A stretch of DNA of 64,000 nt from contig NZ_CP113064.1 of NCBI RefSeq assembly GCF_026625805.1, positions 1,922,001 to 1,986,000 on the forward strand, given 5' to 3'. Position 1 is the stretch's first letter; the number at the start of each line of letters is the position of its first letter. The position numbers were made by a program, and so were the translations under genes. The stretch is from Brevundimonas sp. SL130. GTDB taxonomy: Bacteria > Pseudomonadota > Alphaproteobacteria > Caulobacterales > Caulobacteraceae. The notes beneath the pieces are model-generated. The model searched no databases and was not told where the DNA came from. It saw only the letters and a list, made by a program, of their open reading frames with translations. Of the stretch, positions 52,794 to 62,661 are shown piece by piece.

Positions 52794-53924
52794 TCAGAGC
52801 GGCGTCCGCGCCGCAAACCAGGGCGTGATTCGCGCTAGAGCCGTCTCGACCTCGGGCGTTGAGACGGCGAAGCTAATGCGGATGAAGCGGTGGCCGTCGA
52901 CGGGATCGAAATCGACGCCGGGCGCGGTAGCCACACCGGTATCGCGCAGGAGTTGTTCGCAGAAGGCCACGCTGTCGTTCGTCAGATGGCCGATGTCCGC
53001 CCAGATGTAGAAGGCCCCGTCGGGCGGGGCGATCTTTCTCAAACCGAGGGCGGGGAGCGCCGCCAGCATCAGGTCGCGGTTGCGGGCGTAGGTCTGGATA
53101 TGACCCTCGAGCTCGTTGATCGCGTCCATGGCCACCAGGCCGGCGTGCTGGCTGAGGCTGGGCGGGGTCAGGAACATGTTGCCGATATAGGCGCGGGCGG
53201 CGTCGACCAGGGCGTCAGGGACCAGCAGCCAGCCTAGTCGCCAGCCGGCCATGCTCCAGTATTTGGAGAAGCTGTTGATCACCATGGCGTCGGGGGCGAA
53301 CTGCAGCATCGACGGGGTCGGGCCGACGTAGGACAGACCATGATAGATCTCGTCCGACAGGATGGCGATGTTTCGCGCACGGCAGACTTCGGCGATGGCG
53401 GCGAGCTCGCCCTCGGGGATGATGGTCCCGGTCGGATTGGCGGGGCTGGCGATGATGACACCGGCGGGGGCGGGGTCGAGCGCCTCGAGCTGGGCGGCGG
53501 TCAGCTGGAACCGGGTCTCGGGACCGCAGGCGATCTCGACCGGCTCCAGATGCAGGGCGCGCAGGCTGTTGCGATAGGCGACATAGCCGGGACGGGCCAG
53601 GGCGATTCGGTCGCCGGGCTTGAACCGGGCGCTGAGGGCCAGGACCAGGGCGGGCGAGGCCCCGCAGGTCAGCAGGATATTGGCGGGATCGACCGTCACG
53701 CCGTAACGGTCCTGATACAGGCGGGCGATGCGGGCGCGCAGTTCGGGGCTTTCCCAATAGCCCATGCCGTCAGCGTCCAGCACCTGGTGCGCACGGGCGA
53801 TGGCGGCGGCGGGGGCGCCGGTCGAGGGCTGGCCGAACTCCATATGGATGATCGAACGGCCTTCGGCCTTCAACTGGTGCGCCAGGCGGCTGACGGTGAT
53901 GGCGCGGAAGGGTTCGACGGTCAT
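52794..53924 (-). CDS. Class I/II PLP-dependent aminotransferase
   Basis: Fold-type I aminotransferase of 376 residues of the AspC/AAT-like group. The PLP lysine is in NSFSKYWSMAGWRLG. Other marks: FGQPSTGAPA, ILLTCGASPALVLAL, SPANPTGTII, SDEIYHGLSY and RISFAVSTPEVE with the carboxylate-binding arginine. Substrate not fixed by sequence; alanine, aspartate or branched amino acids are possible. Start ATG 53924. The small membrane protein gene upstream ends 4 bases before it, so they share a transcript. Confidence 0.88.
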   Translation of the reverse strand: MTVEPFRAITVSRLAHQLKAEGRSIIHMEFGQPSTGAPAAAIARAHQVLDADGMGYWESPELRARIARLYQDRYGVTVDPANILLTCGASPALVLALSARFKPGDRIALARPGYVAYRNSLRALHLEPVEIACGPETRFQLTAAQLEALDPAPAGVIIASPANPTGTIIPEGELAAIAEVCRARNIAILSDEIYHGLSYVGPTPSMLQFAPDAMVINSFSKYWSMAGWRLGWLLVPDALVDAARAYIGNMFLTPPSLSQHAGLVAMDAINELEGHIQTYARNRDLMLAALPALGLRKIAPPDGAFYIWADIGHLTNDSVAFCEQLLRDTGVATAPGVDFDPVDGHRFIRISFAVSTPEVETALARITPWFAARTPL

Positions 53925-53928
53925 GGGA

Positions 53929-54384
53929 TCACTTACGTTCAAAGCGTTGTGTCATGGTGGACAAGAGCCAGACCGTTCCCATGCACACCACACCTCCCGC
54001 CACCAGCATCCAGCCGGTCGGCGTAGGATGGACATCAATCCAGTCAGGATCGACGCTGAGGTAGCAACCCCAGGCGCCGTGAGTCACGATGTTGATCAGT
54101 CCCGCGTTGATGATGTGTAGAGAGCAGGCATAGCCGATGGCTCTTGAGGCGACGCCCACACCCCAATAGATCGTGAAGAAGAGGAGGGCCATGCTCGATG
54201 CACCGGCGAACCAGGGCGTGTCCTGTATGACGGACAGGACATTGCAGGATTGGCCCATCGCCCTGCTGAAAGCCCCCAGAGCAAACTGCGCGAACAAGCC
54301 GAAAACCATCACTACGCAGAAGATGACTCTAGGCCAGTGATGACGGCGACGTAGCGGCAATACGCTGTGCTCTATGTCGCCCAA
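53929..54384 (-). CDS. Hypothetical integral membrane protein
   Basis: 151 residues with four hydrophobic segments (about 18-40, 60-85, 85-105 and 122-142), and two histidines and four cysteines scattered between. I do not recognise a family. Codons are less GC-biased than neighbours (CTA, GTA, TTG, ATA), and the only early start is TTG 54384, so a recent gain is possible. It lies between ksgA (12 bases upstream) and the aminotransferase. Confidence 0.55.
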   Translation of the reverse strand: MGDIEHSVLPLRRRHHWPRVIFCVVMVFGLFAQFALGAFSRAMGQSCNVLSVIQDTPWFAGASSMALLFFTIYWGVGVASRAIGYACSLHIINAGLINIVTHGAWGCYLSVDPDWIDVHPTPTGWMLVAGGVVCMGTVWLLSTMTQRFERK

Positions 54385-54395
54385 GGTATCACGTC

Positions 54396-55208
54396 CTACT
54401 GCAGCGCATCGGCGATGCGCAGGAAACCCGCCACGTCCACCGTCTCAGCTCGCACGTCCGGTTCGATGCCGGCGGCCTCGCACAGGGCGGCCCCGCCGAG
54501 TTGTTTCAGGCTGGAGCGCAGCATCTTGCGGCGCTGGCCGAAGGCGGCGGCGGTGACGCGTTCCAGCTTCTTCAGACGTTCGGGCGACGGGCGCTCGTCC
54601 AGCGGAATCAGATGGACCACGGCCGAGGCCACCTTGGGCGGCGGGGTGAAGGCGGCGGCGGGCAGGTGCATGACGATGCGGGCGGTGCAGACGGCCTGGG
54701 AGATGACCGCCAGACGGCCATAGGCGTCCTCGCCTGGCCCGGCGGCCACGCGCTCGGCGACTTCCTTCTGGAACATCAGGGTCAGGCTGTGGGGCAGCCA
54801 GGGGCCGGTCAGCCATTTGATCAGCAGGGGCGTGCCGACGTTGTAGGGCAGGTTGGAGACCAGATGGGTCGGGCCGGAGACCAGATCGGCCTCCTTCACC
54901 TTCAGGGCGTCGGCCTCGACGATGGTCAGGCGGCCGGAGCCGTCGTCCAGCTCGGTCAGCAGGGGGATGAAGCGCGGATCTTTTTCGACCAGGACCACGG
55001 GGCCGGCGTCGGATTCCAGCAGGGCGCGGGTCAGGCCGCCGGGGCCGGGACCGACCTCAATCACCGCCCGGCCCTCGAACGGGCCTGCGAGGCGGACGAT
55101 CTTGCGCGTCACATTGAGGTCCAGCAGGAAATGCTGGCCGAAGCTCTTCTTGGCCAGCAGGCCGTGGGCGTCGAGGGTTTCGCGGAGGGAGGGAAGGTCG
55201 TTGGCCAA
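54396..55208 (-). CDS. ksgA: 16S rRNA dimethyladenosine transferase
   Basis: Adds four methyls to the two adjacent adenosines near the 3' end of 16S rRNA during small-subunit maturation. 270 residues: KKSFGQHFLLD at the N-terminus, SAM motif VIEVGPGPGGLTRALLE, EADALKV and NLPYNVGTPLL (the NLPY catalytic motif), then RRKMLRSSLKQL. The start is TTG 55208. Loss of this gene gives kasugamycin resistance in E. coli. Between it and pdxA lies a 25-bp inverted repeat pair. Confidence 0.93.
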   Translation of the reverse strand: MANDLPSLRETLDAHGLLAKKSFGQHFLLDLNVTRKIVRLAGPFEGRAVIEVGPGPGGLTRALLESDAGPVVLVEKDPRFIPLLTELDDGSGRLTIVEADALKVKEADLVSGPTHLVSNLPYNVGTPLLIKWLTGPWLPHSLTLMFQKEVAERVAAGPGEDAYGRLAVISQAVCTARIVMHLPAAAFTPPPKVASAVVHLIPLDERPSPERLKKLERVTAAAFGQRRKMLRSSLKQLGGAALCEAAGIEPDVRAETVDVAGFLRIADALQ

Positions 55209-55216
55209 GAAATATT

Positions 55217-55344
55217 CCGCTCATCCCCGCGAAAGCGGGGAGCCAGTTCTTTCAGAGCACCGGCCCTGGATCAGTTGAGGCATCCATAGACCAACGGACG
55301 GCGCGCCCAAAGCTCTGGGTCCCCGCTTTCGCGGGGATGAGCGG
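55217..55344. repeat. Inverted 25-bp repeat pair (BIME-like)
   Basis: 55217-55241 and 55320-55344 are exact reverse complements (arm CCGCTCATCCCCGCGAAAGC plus GGGGA). Each arm is itself a hairpin CCCCGC-GAAA-GCGGGG. They enclose 78 bases. This CCCGCGAAAGCGGGG module is a familiar extragenic repeat in Caulobacterales and sphingomonads; here it sits between ksgA and pdxA. Confidence 0.85.
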
Positions 55345-55352
55345 ACAAAAAT

Positions 55353-56345
55353 CTAGCGCGCCCTCGCCGCCGCCATCTCCGATGCCAACCGAATGGCGGC
55401 GATCAGGCTGTCGGGACGAGCGATTCCCTTGCCGGCGATGTCGAAACCCGTGCCGTGGTCGGGCGAGGTGCGGATGACGGGCAGGCCCAGCGACACGTTC
55501 ACGCCGCCCCAGAAGTCGAGGGTCTTGACCGGGATCAGGGCCTGGTCGTGGTACATGCAGATCGCCGCGTCATAGGTGGCGCGGGCGTCGTCATGGAACA
55601 GGGTGTCGGCGGGTCTGGGGTCGGTGATGTCGATCCCCTCGGCGCGCAGCTGTCGGGCGACCGGGATTAGGATGTCGATTTCCTGAAGCCCCAGGGCGCC
55701 GCCTTCGCCCGCGTGCGGGTTCAGGGCGGCCATGGCCAGGCGAGGACGGGCGATGGCGAAGTCGCGTTTCAGGCTTTCGTGGACGACGCGGGCGGTGCGA
55801 GCCACGCGCTCGGCGGTGACCAGTTCGGGCACCTGGTCCAGGGCGACGTGAATGGTGACCAGACAGGCGCGCAGGTCGCGGGCGGTCAGCATCATGACTG
55901 GACCGCGCGTGCCGGCGTAGGGGGCGTCGGCGGTCAGTTCAGCGATGAATTCGGTGTGGCCCGGAAAGCGGAAGCCCGAGGCGTACATGGGCGCCTTGGC
56001 GATCGGGGCCGTGACCAGGCCTGAGGCTTCGCCGGACAGGACGAAGCTGACAGCCTCCTCGATCCCGTCGGCGACGGCGGAGGCATTGGCGGGATCGGGG
56101 GTTCCGACCACGACCGGGGCGGGCAGGGGACGGTGGATGACCGGCAAGGCTCGCGCGAATCGGTCAAGGGCGTCGGCGGGGCTGTTGACCTCGCTGACCG
56201 CCAGGCCCTGGGCCCGCAAAAGCGCGGCGTCGCCGATGACGGCGAAGGCCAGGGGTTCGGTGTTGAGCGCTCGCCAGGCGGCGGCCACGATCTCTGGCCC
56301 GACGCCGGCGGGTTCGCCCAGCGTCAGGACCAGAGGCCGGGTCAT
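55353..56345 (-). CDS. pdxA: 4-hydroxythreonine-4-phosphate dehydrogenase
   Basis: NAD(P)-dependent step of the DXP-dependent pyridoxal phosphate route. 330 residues; LTLGEPAGVGPEIV at the start, TAPIAKAPMYASGF and FPGHTEF, and metal-binding histidines in TIHVALDQVP, DTLFHDDAR and MYHDQALIP. RTSPDHGTGFDIAG is the C-terminal signature. Its ATG overlaps the surA stop, as in the common surA-pdxA-ksgA order. Confidence 0.95.
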   Translation of the reverse strand: MTRPLVLTLGEPAGVGPEIVAAAWRALNTEPLAFAVIGDAALLRAQGLAVSEVNSPADALDRFARALPVIHRPLPAPVVVGTPDPANASAVADGIEEAVSFVLSGEASGLVTAPIAKAPMYASGFRFPGHTEFIAELTADAPYAGTRGPVMMLTARDLRACLVTIHVALDQVPELVTAERVARTARVVHESLKRDFAIARPRLAMAALNPHAGEGGALGLQEIDILIPVARQLRAEGIDITDPRPADTLFHDDARATYDAAICMYHDQALIPVKTLDFWGGVNVSLGLPVIRTSPDHGTGFDIAGKGIARPDSLIAAIRLASEMAAARAR

Positions 56346-57697
56346 TTGAACTCGATGAGCGCGTCGTTGCGCAGGTCGCGCAGGTAGCGGCGCTCGAGCA
56401 CGGCCATGTTCTGGGACCGCAGGCGGCCCTCGACCTGTTGGCGATTCGGAGCTTCCGGGCCGCCGACGCGACGGCCGCAGACGGCGACCAGGTGCAGGCC
56501 CAGCGGGGTGCGGATCGGGGTTGAGACCGAACCGATTTCGCCGGTGCGGGCGAACTGCTGGAACTGGGGCGCCAGGTCGGCGACGTCCGATTCGCCGAGG
56601 TCGGACCCGATGACGCCGGCCGTTGCGCGAGACTGGGACAGGATGTTGTCGCAGTTCAGACCCTGACGCATGGCGTCCAGCGTACGGGTCGCGGCGGCGA
56701 GGTCGGCTTCCGACGCGGTTTCGGGCAGTTCGACCATCAGTTGCTTCAGCGACACCAGGCTGGTCGCCGCGCCGTCGCGCTTGTCGCGCATATAGATGAT
56801 GTAGACTCCGCCATCGACCGGGACCGGGTTGGACAGCTGGCCGGGCTGAAGCTGGTCGAAGATGCTCTGAAGGGCGGGCTGGACCGTGCCCTTGACCACC
56901 CAGCCGGCGTCGCCGGGGACGCGGGCCGAGGCCGAGGGGGCCGACGAGAACTGCTGGGCCACGGCCTGGAAGGGGGCGCCCTGGATGATCTGCTGCACCA
57001 GCTGGCGCGCGCCGTTCACGGCGGCTTCCTGGCCGCCGACGCGGGCGGCCTCGATGTAGATTTCGCCGATCAGATACTGGGGCTGGGCGGCCGCATCATT
57101 GAGGCGACGGACTTCCTGGTCGACCTGAAGCGTGCTGGGCCGGGCGCGGCTGTTGAAACGACCGGGCACCAGCTGGCCCCAGCCGATCTCGGTGCGCAGG
57201 CTCTCACGGAAGGCGCTGGGCCGGATGCCGCCCTGTTCGAGGAACTCCATATAGGCGGCAGGGGCGACCCCGGCCTGACGGGCCATCTGGGCGATTTCCT
57301 CGTCGATTTCCTGGTCGGAAATCTTGAGGGTCTCGAACTTTGTGATCTCCTGAGCCTTCAGGCGCTCTTCGATAAGACGGTTCAAGGCGGCCTGCTGGAT
57401 CGCCGGCAGGTTCTGCTCGGTCGGCTGGACCTGCGAAGAGGCGATCAGCATCAGCATCTGCTGGCGCAGGTCGAAGCCGGTGATGATCTTGTCATTCACC
57501 GTGGCGACGATGCCGTCGGCCATTTCGAACTGAGGCGCAGGACGAGCGGCGGCGGGGCCGTCGCCTGCGGCAGGATTAGGCGCTCCGGCGGCAGGCGCCT
57601 GCTGAACGACCGGAGTGGACGCCGTTTGACCCTGGGCCGAACCGGCGAGGAGGGCCGCCGCGAGCGCAGCCCCCGTCGAATAACGCATCAAACCCAT
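56342..57697 (-). CDS. surA: Periplasmic chaperone and peptidyl-prolyl isomerase SurA
   Basis: Chaperone for outer-membrane proteins, including LptD next door. 451 residues: a signal peptide ending AGSAQGQ; an Ala/Pro-rich spacer; the SurA N domain (IVATVNDKIITGFDLRQQM, then LIEERLKAQEI); then two parvulin-like regions (about 205-310 and 315-425). ATG 57697 has AGGA 7 bases upstream; ATG 57688 is the alternative. Downstream it overlaps pdxA. Confidence 0.92.
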   Translation of the reverse strand: MGLMRYSTGAALAAALLAGSAQGQTASTPVVQQAPAAGAPNPAAGDGPAAARPAPQFEMADGIVATVNDKIITGFDLRQQMLMLIASSQVQPTEQNLPAIQQAALNRLIEERLKAQEITKFETLKISDQEIDEEIAQMARQAGVAPAAYMEFLEQGGIRPSAFRESLRTEIGWGQLVPGRFNSRARPSTLQVDQEVRRLNDAAAQPQYLIGEIYIEAARVGGQEAAVNGARQLVQQIIQGAPFQAVAQQFSSAPSASARVPGDAGWVVKGTVQPALQSIFDQLQPGQLSNPVPVDGGVYIIYMRDKRDGAATSLVSLKQLMVELPETASEADLAAATRTLDAMRQGLNCDNILSQSRATAGVIGSDLGESDVADLAPQFQQFARTGEIGSVSTPIRTPLGLHLVAVCGRRVGGPEAPNRQQVEGRLRSQNMAVLERRYLRDLRNDALIEFK

Positions 57698-57769
57698 TGG
57701 TCGTCCTGATTCCTCACAGCGGTCCATCTGCCGGGTCGGCAGGCCGTCGCGCCCCGTAAAGCGTCATGC

Positions 57770-60202
57770 TCAACGCATCTCGCCCTGTCCATAACCTGAA
57801 CCTCCGAAAGTGGCGAGGTTTAGGCGTACATAGATCCCCTCTGAAGTGCCGCTGGCCCGAACGCGCGTATTGTTGCGGCGATAGCCGAACTCGACACGGA
57901 AACAGTCGTCGTCAAACAGAAGGCCGACCTCCTGGCGGGTGATGATATTGCCCTCGAGGTCGGCGATGCCGGCGACCGCGACGCCCCAGTTCCCATAGAC
58001 GAACTGCTGCGCCGTCAGTTGCACGAACTCGTAATTGCGATTCAGGTCGCCGGCGAGGGGATTGGAACGGTCGATGATATAGCTGACCGTAGCCAGGTTC
58101 CGCCTGCCCCAGCGACCGTCGATCGCCGCCTCGCCGCGGTGGATGTCGCCCGAGCCGTCGAAGGTAGCATGGCCCCAGCTGCGGATCCTGTCAGAGGGCG
58201 AGAAACTGCCCTGTACGACCCAGTCCGACGCCGATGAGGCCAGGCCGGTCGGGTCGTACAGCTGGCCGGTCGTGCTGTCGGGAATGGTGGTGCGGAAGGC
58301 GTCCTCGTCGTCGGCGCGATAGCTGCGGCCGACAAACAGGCTGGCGCTGCGGCCCTCGGACCATCGAATCGTCGCCCGACCGCCGGCCGTGAGCCGTGCG
58401 CCGCCTTCCACTAGATCGTAGCCGGAGAAGCGGTCCATGCGGAACAGCGAGGATTCGTCGAGCTCGATCACCTGCGAATCCTCGTTGGGAATGCGCGGAT
58501 CTATGTCGGCCTTGTTGGATATTGAAACCTGGACGACAGGCTCCAGGATGATGTCGGCGCGCTGGGTGCGGCGGATCAACGGATAGCTGAGATCGACCCC
58601 GGCGCTGGCGCGGGTCCGGCTGAGGCTTTCGTCGCTCTCGACCCCCATCATCGGCGGGAGGTCGGACAGGGAATAGAGATCGACGCGGGTGTCGATGAAG
58701 GGTTCGATCCGAAGGCCGGGGCCGGTGATGAAGACGCGGCGCCATTCAGCCTGGGCGGTGAGGCGGCGGCTGTCTACGCCGGACAGACCGGTCGTGTCGG
58801 TCGGCACGATGTCCGGATTCAGGACAGGGGCGCCGACGAAGCTGTCGCGATACAGCGAGACGGCCGAGCCCTTGACCCGCAGACGTCCGCCGAAGATGGG
58901 GCCGGCGGGCTCCCAGCGGGCGTCGACCAGGGGGGCGACCAGGGGCAAGGTGTCGTCGTTCTCGAACACCTTGAAGCCAGCGGCGTCGCGGAAGTCATTG
59001 TCTTCGAAGGCCGGATCCAGACGCAGGCTCTGGATGGAGAAGGCGGCGACCGATACATAGGAGCGATCGGTCTGGCGTTCGGCGTAGATCTGGCTGATCA
59101 GCCGGCGACGGTCGCCGTAATAGAGGCCGTTGTCCTGGTACGGATCCCGAATGTCGTAGCGGTCGAACAGGGTCTTGTCCGAGGTGCGTTCGGCGGTGAA
59201 ACCGAAGCGCCAGGGGCCCTGGGGGTCGAACTCGCCGTGCGACAACAGGTAGGAGCGGTGCTCCTTGTCCCCGAATCGGACATTGCTTTCGTAATCGCCG
59301 TCGCCATCCAGGTCGAAGTCGCCGAAGTTCCGCTCATAGGTGTAGCCGCCGCGCGCGACGATGGAGCCCTCGGCGAAACGTCGGCGCCACTGCAGGTTCA
59401 GCAGGGGGGCGACCTCGGTGTTGATCTGCGGGCTGATCAGCCAGTCTTCCGACGGCGAGACGACGTGCAGATAGGGCAGTTCGACCGAGACGCCGCGCCC
59501 CTCGTCATAGTTGATGATCGGGACGAGCAGACCCGAGGCCCGCTCTACTGTCGGGTCGGGGTGAGCGAAAAACGGGGTGTAGAAGACCGGTACGCCGCCG
59601 ACACGGAATATGGCGTTCCGATAGATGACGGCGCGAAGGGCCTCGTCCTGGACCACTTTTTCGGCCTGGATCGAGATGCTGGGCGTCTTTGGCCCGTCGG
59701 CGTCGCAGATGGGGCAGGGCGTGAAAATGGCGTAGCTCAGCTCGTTCACACGCTCGCTGCGTCGAACCGCCGTCGCCGCCATAAGACTGGCGCCGTTCTC
59801 CAGCCGCGTTGCGAAATCTACCGCGACCGCCGCCTTCAGATCCCGGTCGGTCTCCAGGTGGCTGGCGTAGACCACTGTGCCGTCGGCCGAGATCGCCTCG
59901 ACCTGGCCGCCGATGGAGGCCGCGCCGGTGGAAAGATCATAGGCCAGGTCATCGCCGCGCAGGACGTTGCCGTCGGTGCGCAGATAGACCCGGTCGTCGC
60001 CGTCGCCTTGCGCCGTGATGACGTCGCCTGTGCGGCCCGCCGAGGCGGCGTCGACATAGACCGCGCCTTTCGACAGCCCATCCGAAGCCGGAGCCGCCTG
60101 GGCCAGGACTTCGCCGGCGAACGGAACGCAGACGAACAGCGCCGCGCCGGCGAGGAGCCGAGCCCGGAATGTCTTGGAACGCTGATCGCGATCACCCTGC
60201 AT
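57770..60202 (-). CDS. lptD: LPS-assembly protein LptD
   Basis: Outer-membrane barrel of the LPS translocon, 810 residues. The signal peptide ends EVLAQA; the OstA/LptA-like periplasmic jellyroll spans about 45-190; then comes a large barrel with many aromatic-rich strands. Cysteines in TPCPICD (about residue 163) and DDCFRVEF near the C-terminus are the probable disulfide partners; the E. coli pattern of four Cys is changed. Conserved GGVPVFYTPFFAHPD and SPQINTEVAPLLNLQWRRR support the call. lptG follows upstream in the same block. Confidence 0.93.
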   Translation of the reverse strand: MQGDRDQRSKTFRARLLAGAALFVCVPFAGEVLAQAAPASDGLSKGAVYVDAASAGRTGDVITAQGDGDDRVYLRTDGNVLRGDDLAYDLSTGAASIGGQVEAISADGTVVYASHLETDRDLKAAVAVDFATRLENGASLMAATAVRRSERVNELSYAIFTPCPICDADGPKTPSISIQAEKVVQDEALRAVIYRNAIFRVGGVPVFYTPFFAHPDPTVERASGLLVPIINYDEGRGVSVELPYLHVVSPSEDWLISPQINTEVAPLLNLQWRRRFAEGSIVARGGYTYERNFGDFDLDGDGDYESNVRFGDKEHRSYLLSHGEFDPQGPWRFGFTAERTSDKTLFDRYDIRDPYQDNGLYYGDRRRLISQIYAERQTDRSYVSVAAFSIQSLRLDPAFEDNDFRDAAGFKVFENDDTLPLVAPLVDARWEPAGPIFGGRLRVKGSAVSLYRDSFVGAPVLNPDIVPTDTTGLSGVDSRRLTAQAEWRRVFITGPGLRIEPFIDTRVDLYSLSDLPPMMGVESDESLSRTRASAGVDLSYPLIRRTQRADIILEPVVQVSISNKADIDPRIPNEDSQVIELDESSLFRMDRFSGYDLVEGGARLTAGGRATIRWSEGRSASLFVGRSYRADDEDAFRTTIPDSTTGQLYDPTGLASSASDWVVQGSFSPSDRIRSWGHATFDGSGDIHRGEAAIDGRWGRRNLATVSYIIDRSNPLAGDLNRNYEFVQLTAQQFVYGNWGVAVAGIADLEGNIITRQEVGLLFDDDCFRVEFGYRRNNTRVRASGTSEGIYVRLNLATFGGSGYGQGEMR

Positions 60203-60235
60203 GAAGCATCCGTCTGTCTTGAGCGAGGCGTTCGC

Positions 60236-61372
60236 TTAGCCGTCTTCGGTATAGAACAGCAAGGTGAAGGCGGCGAGGCCCGTCAATAGAGGCGGCAGCC
60301 AGGCCGCCACGACCGGCGGAATGACCTCGGCCGAGCCCATGGCGGACGAGAACTGGTTCAGGAAGAAGAAGGCGAACCCCAGCACCACGGCCGCGACGCT
60401 CATCTTCGCCAGATCGCCCAGCCGCATCAGGCGCAGCGAGAAGGCGGCCGCCAGAATGGACATGGCCGCAAAGACAAGGGGGGTGGCCAGCAATTGCTGG
60501 AACCGCAACTGGTATGCGGTGGAGGCGAAACCGGCGTTCTCGATTCGCTTGATCTGGTTCGGCAGGGACCAGAAGGGCGTGGACTGGGGACGGGCGAACC
60601 GCTCGAACGCCTCTTCGTCCGCCAGGCTGGAGATCAGGTCGAGGCTGGAATAGGTGACGGCCCGCTGGCCGATACTGGCGCCGACAGCGTTGGTCAGCCG
60701 CCAGCGACCGGCGCTGAGGGCGGCGGACTGGGCGTCAATCCGCTCCGAGAAGTCGCGATTGCCCGAGGCGTCCGTCGTATAGATGAAGAAGGTGACGTCC
60801 AGCAGCCGGGCGTTGGCGCGATCCTGGCGGCCGGCGCGGATGATCATCTGGCGCTGCTCGTCGCCTTCGCGCAGCCAGATGGCGGCGTTCGAGCTTGCGT
60901 CCGGGGCGGCGCCGGAGATGCGGGCCCGTTCACGCTGCCACAGGCCGTCGCCGGCCGAGGCGAGGGGGCCGAGCACGGTCACGGTAAGCATGCCCAACAC
61001 GAGGGACATGCCCGCGGCCGGAAGGACGAAGCGCCAGGCCGACACGCCAGCCGCACGCATCGCGATCAGTTCGCTGCGTCGGTTCAGGCCGATATAGGCG
61101 GCCAGAGTGCCGAACAGGAAGACGAAGGGCAGCAGCTGCACGACCACCGACGGCGACTTCAGCGCCACCAGGCCAAGGATGCGCAGGGCCGACAGATCCT
61201 GGTCCGAGCCGACGCCGCGCGACACCTCGACGAAGTCGATCAGCATCACCAAGGCCCCGATCACAGCGAGGGCGACGCCCAGGGCGCGAAGCTGCTGGGC
61301 CAGGACATAGCGTTCGATCCGGCCCAGACGGGGCGGATGGAGCGAGGACAAGGACGGCAGGGCCAGGGTCAT
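60236..61372 (-). CDS. lptG: LPS export permease LptG
   Basis: Inner-membrane partner of LptF in the LPS-extracting ABC transporter. 378 residues: three N-terminal spans (IERYVLAQQLRALGVALAV; LLPFVFLFGTLAAYIGLNRRSELIAMRAAGVS), a periplasmic beta-jellyroll (about 135-265), and three C-terminal spans. ATG 61372 overlaps the lptF stop (ATGA). The ATPase LptB is not in this window. Confidence 0.92.
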   Translation of the reverse strand: MTLALPSLSSLHPPRLGRIERYVLAQQLRALGVALAVIGALVMLIDFVEVSRGVGSDQDLSALRILGLVALKSPSVVVQLLPFVFLFGTLAAYIGLNRRSELIAMRAAGVSAWRFVLPAAGMSLVLGMLTVTVLGPLASAGDGLWQRERARISGAAPDASSNAAIWLREGDEQRQMIIRAGRQDRANARLLDVTFFIYTTDASGNRDFSERIDAQSAALSAGRWRLTNAVGASIGQRAVTYSSLDLISSLADEEAFERFARPQSTPFWSLPNQIKRIENAGFASTAYQLRFQQLLATPLVFAAMSILAAAFSLRLMRLGDLAKMSVAAVVLGFAFFFLNQFSSAMGSAEVIPPVVAAWLPPLLTGLAAFTLLFYTEDG

Positions 61373-62517
61373 GCGAACCTCGCGCGGAACTGAGCCCGCA
61401 TCCGGTCGATGATCGGATGTTCGCGACGTCTTCGCGGCTTCAGGGCGCGGAACAGCAGACGGGCCGCCAGGGCCACGGCGACGAGCGGCGCCAGATATTG
61501 AAGGATGTTCATCCAGGGATTCCAGGCGCTGGCGGCGACCAGCCCATAGCCGATCACCCGAACCAGCAGGAAGGCCCCAGCGGCCTTGGCGATGCGGATC
61601 GCATAGCCGGTGCGGCTGAAGGATCCGCCCATGATGGCGGCCAGAGCAAGCGCGACGGCGACCAGGGCGTAGAGCGGAGCCGAGATACGGGCATGCGCCT
61701 CGGCCAGCAGTTCGTCGCGCGATCCCGCAGTCTCGAGAACGCGGGGCGTGGGGTTCAACAGCTGCCGTAGATAGAGGTCCGCCGGCTTGTAGCGGATCTG
61801 CTCGGTGACGGCGGAGAACTGACCCAGGGGGAAGTCGTACCGGTCGAAGGACAGGGTCTCCAGCACGCCGCGTGACGAGTATTTCTGCCACGAGCCGTCG
61901 ATCATGGTCAGGACCGGTTCGTTAGCGGCGTCGCGGCCGAACCGGGCCTCGGCCGCGCTCCAGTTCTGGGTCGATTTGCCGTCGTCCAGATAGACGAACA
62001 TGTTCTTCAGCAGGCCGTTCTGCTCGATCTGCTGGACATAGACGGTGAGCCCGTCGGGCCCCTGGACGAACTGGCCCTCCTCGACCAGCAGGGCGGCGAG
62101 GTCGGTGCGGATGGCGAAGGCCTGGTTGCGGGCTTCCCGCTGGCCCCAGGGCTGGGCGAACAGGGTCATGGCCAGGTTGAGGATGAGCACGATCATGGCC
62201 AGCCGCGCCGCCGGCGCGATCACCTGCCAACGCGTCATGCCGCCGGCGAAGGCGGCCGTCAGTTCCTGCTCGCGTTGCATGCGGGTCAGGGCGATCAGAA
62301 CCCCGACGAACAGGCCGATCGGCAGGATGACCGCCAGCAGCTGGGGCAGGGCCAGAAGGGTCAGTTTGACCATCACCCACACGCTCTGGCCACGCTCGAC
62401 GATGACCTCGAGCTGGTCCAAGCTCTGGCTCAGAATTCCGATTCCGGCCAAAGAGGCGCAGGCTGCAACCACAGGCAGCGAAATCTGGCGGAAAAGGTAT
62501 CTTTGGATAAGGGTCAT
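61369..62517 (-). CDS. lptF: LPS export permease LptF
   Basis: Paralogue of LptG, 382 residues with the same six-span layout: IQRYLFRQISLPVVAACA at the start, RMQREQELTAAFAGGMTRW in the cytoplasmic coupling region, a periplasmic jellyroll (about 120-260), and three closing helices. ATG 62517 is favoured over a longer frame. It is the promoter-proximal gene of the lptF-lptG-lptD-surA-pdxA-ksgA block and diverges from pepA. Confidence 0.92.
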   Translation of the reverse strand: MTLIQRYLFRQISLPVVAACASLAGIGILSQSLDQLEVIVERGQSVWVMVKLTLLALPQLLAVILPIGLFVGVLIALTRMQREQELTAAFAGGMTRWQVIAPAARLAMIVLILNLAMTLFAQPWGQREARNQAFAIRTDLAALLVEEGQFVQGPDGLTVYVQQIEQNGLLKNMFVYLDDGKSTQNWSAAEARFGRDAANEPVLTMIDGSWQKYSSRGVLETLSFDRYDFPLGQFSAVTEQIRYKPADLYLRQLLNPTPRVLETAGSRDELLAEAHARISAPLYALVAVALALAAIMGGSFSRTGYAIRIAKAAGAFLLVRVIGYGLVAASAWNPWMNILQYLAPLVAVALAARLLFRALKPRRRREHPIIDRMRAQFRARFA

Positions 62518-62661
62518 GGGCGGATGGACTTCGCCCGGTTGCAGGCGGCGATAATGAGGCGCATCTAGTAGCACAGGAGGGCGCGTCCGCGACAAGCAGA
62601 CGCGCCGTTTGTCTTTTTCTTACGTTGTAAACGCCGGGTGGGGCCTGGCTGGAGTCGCTGA

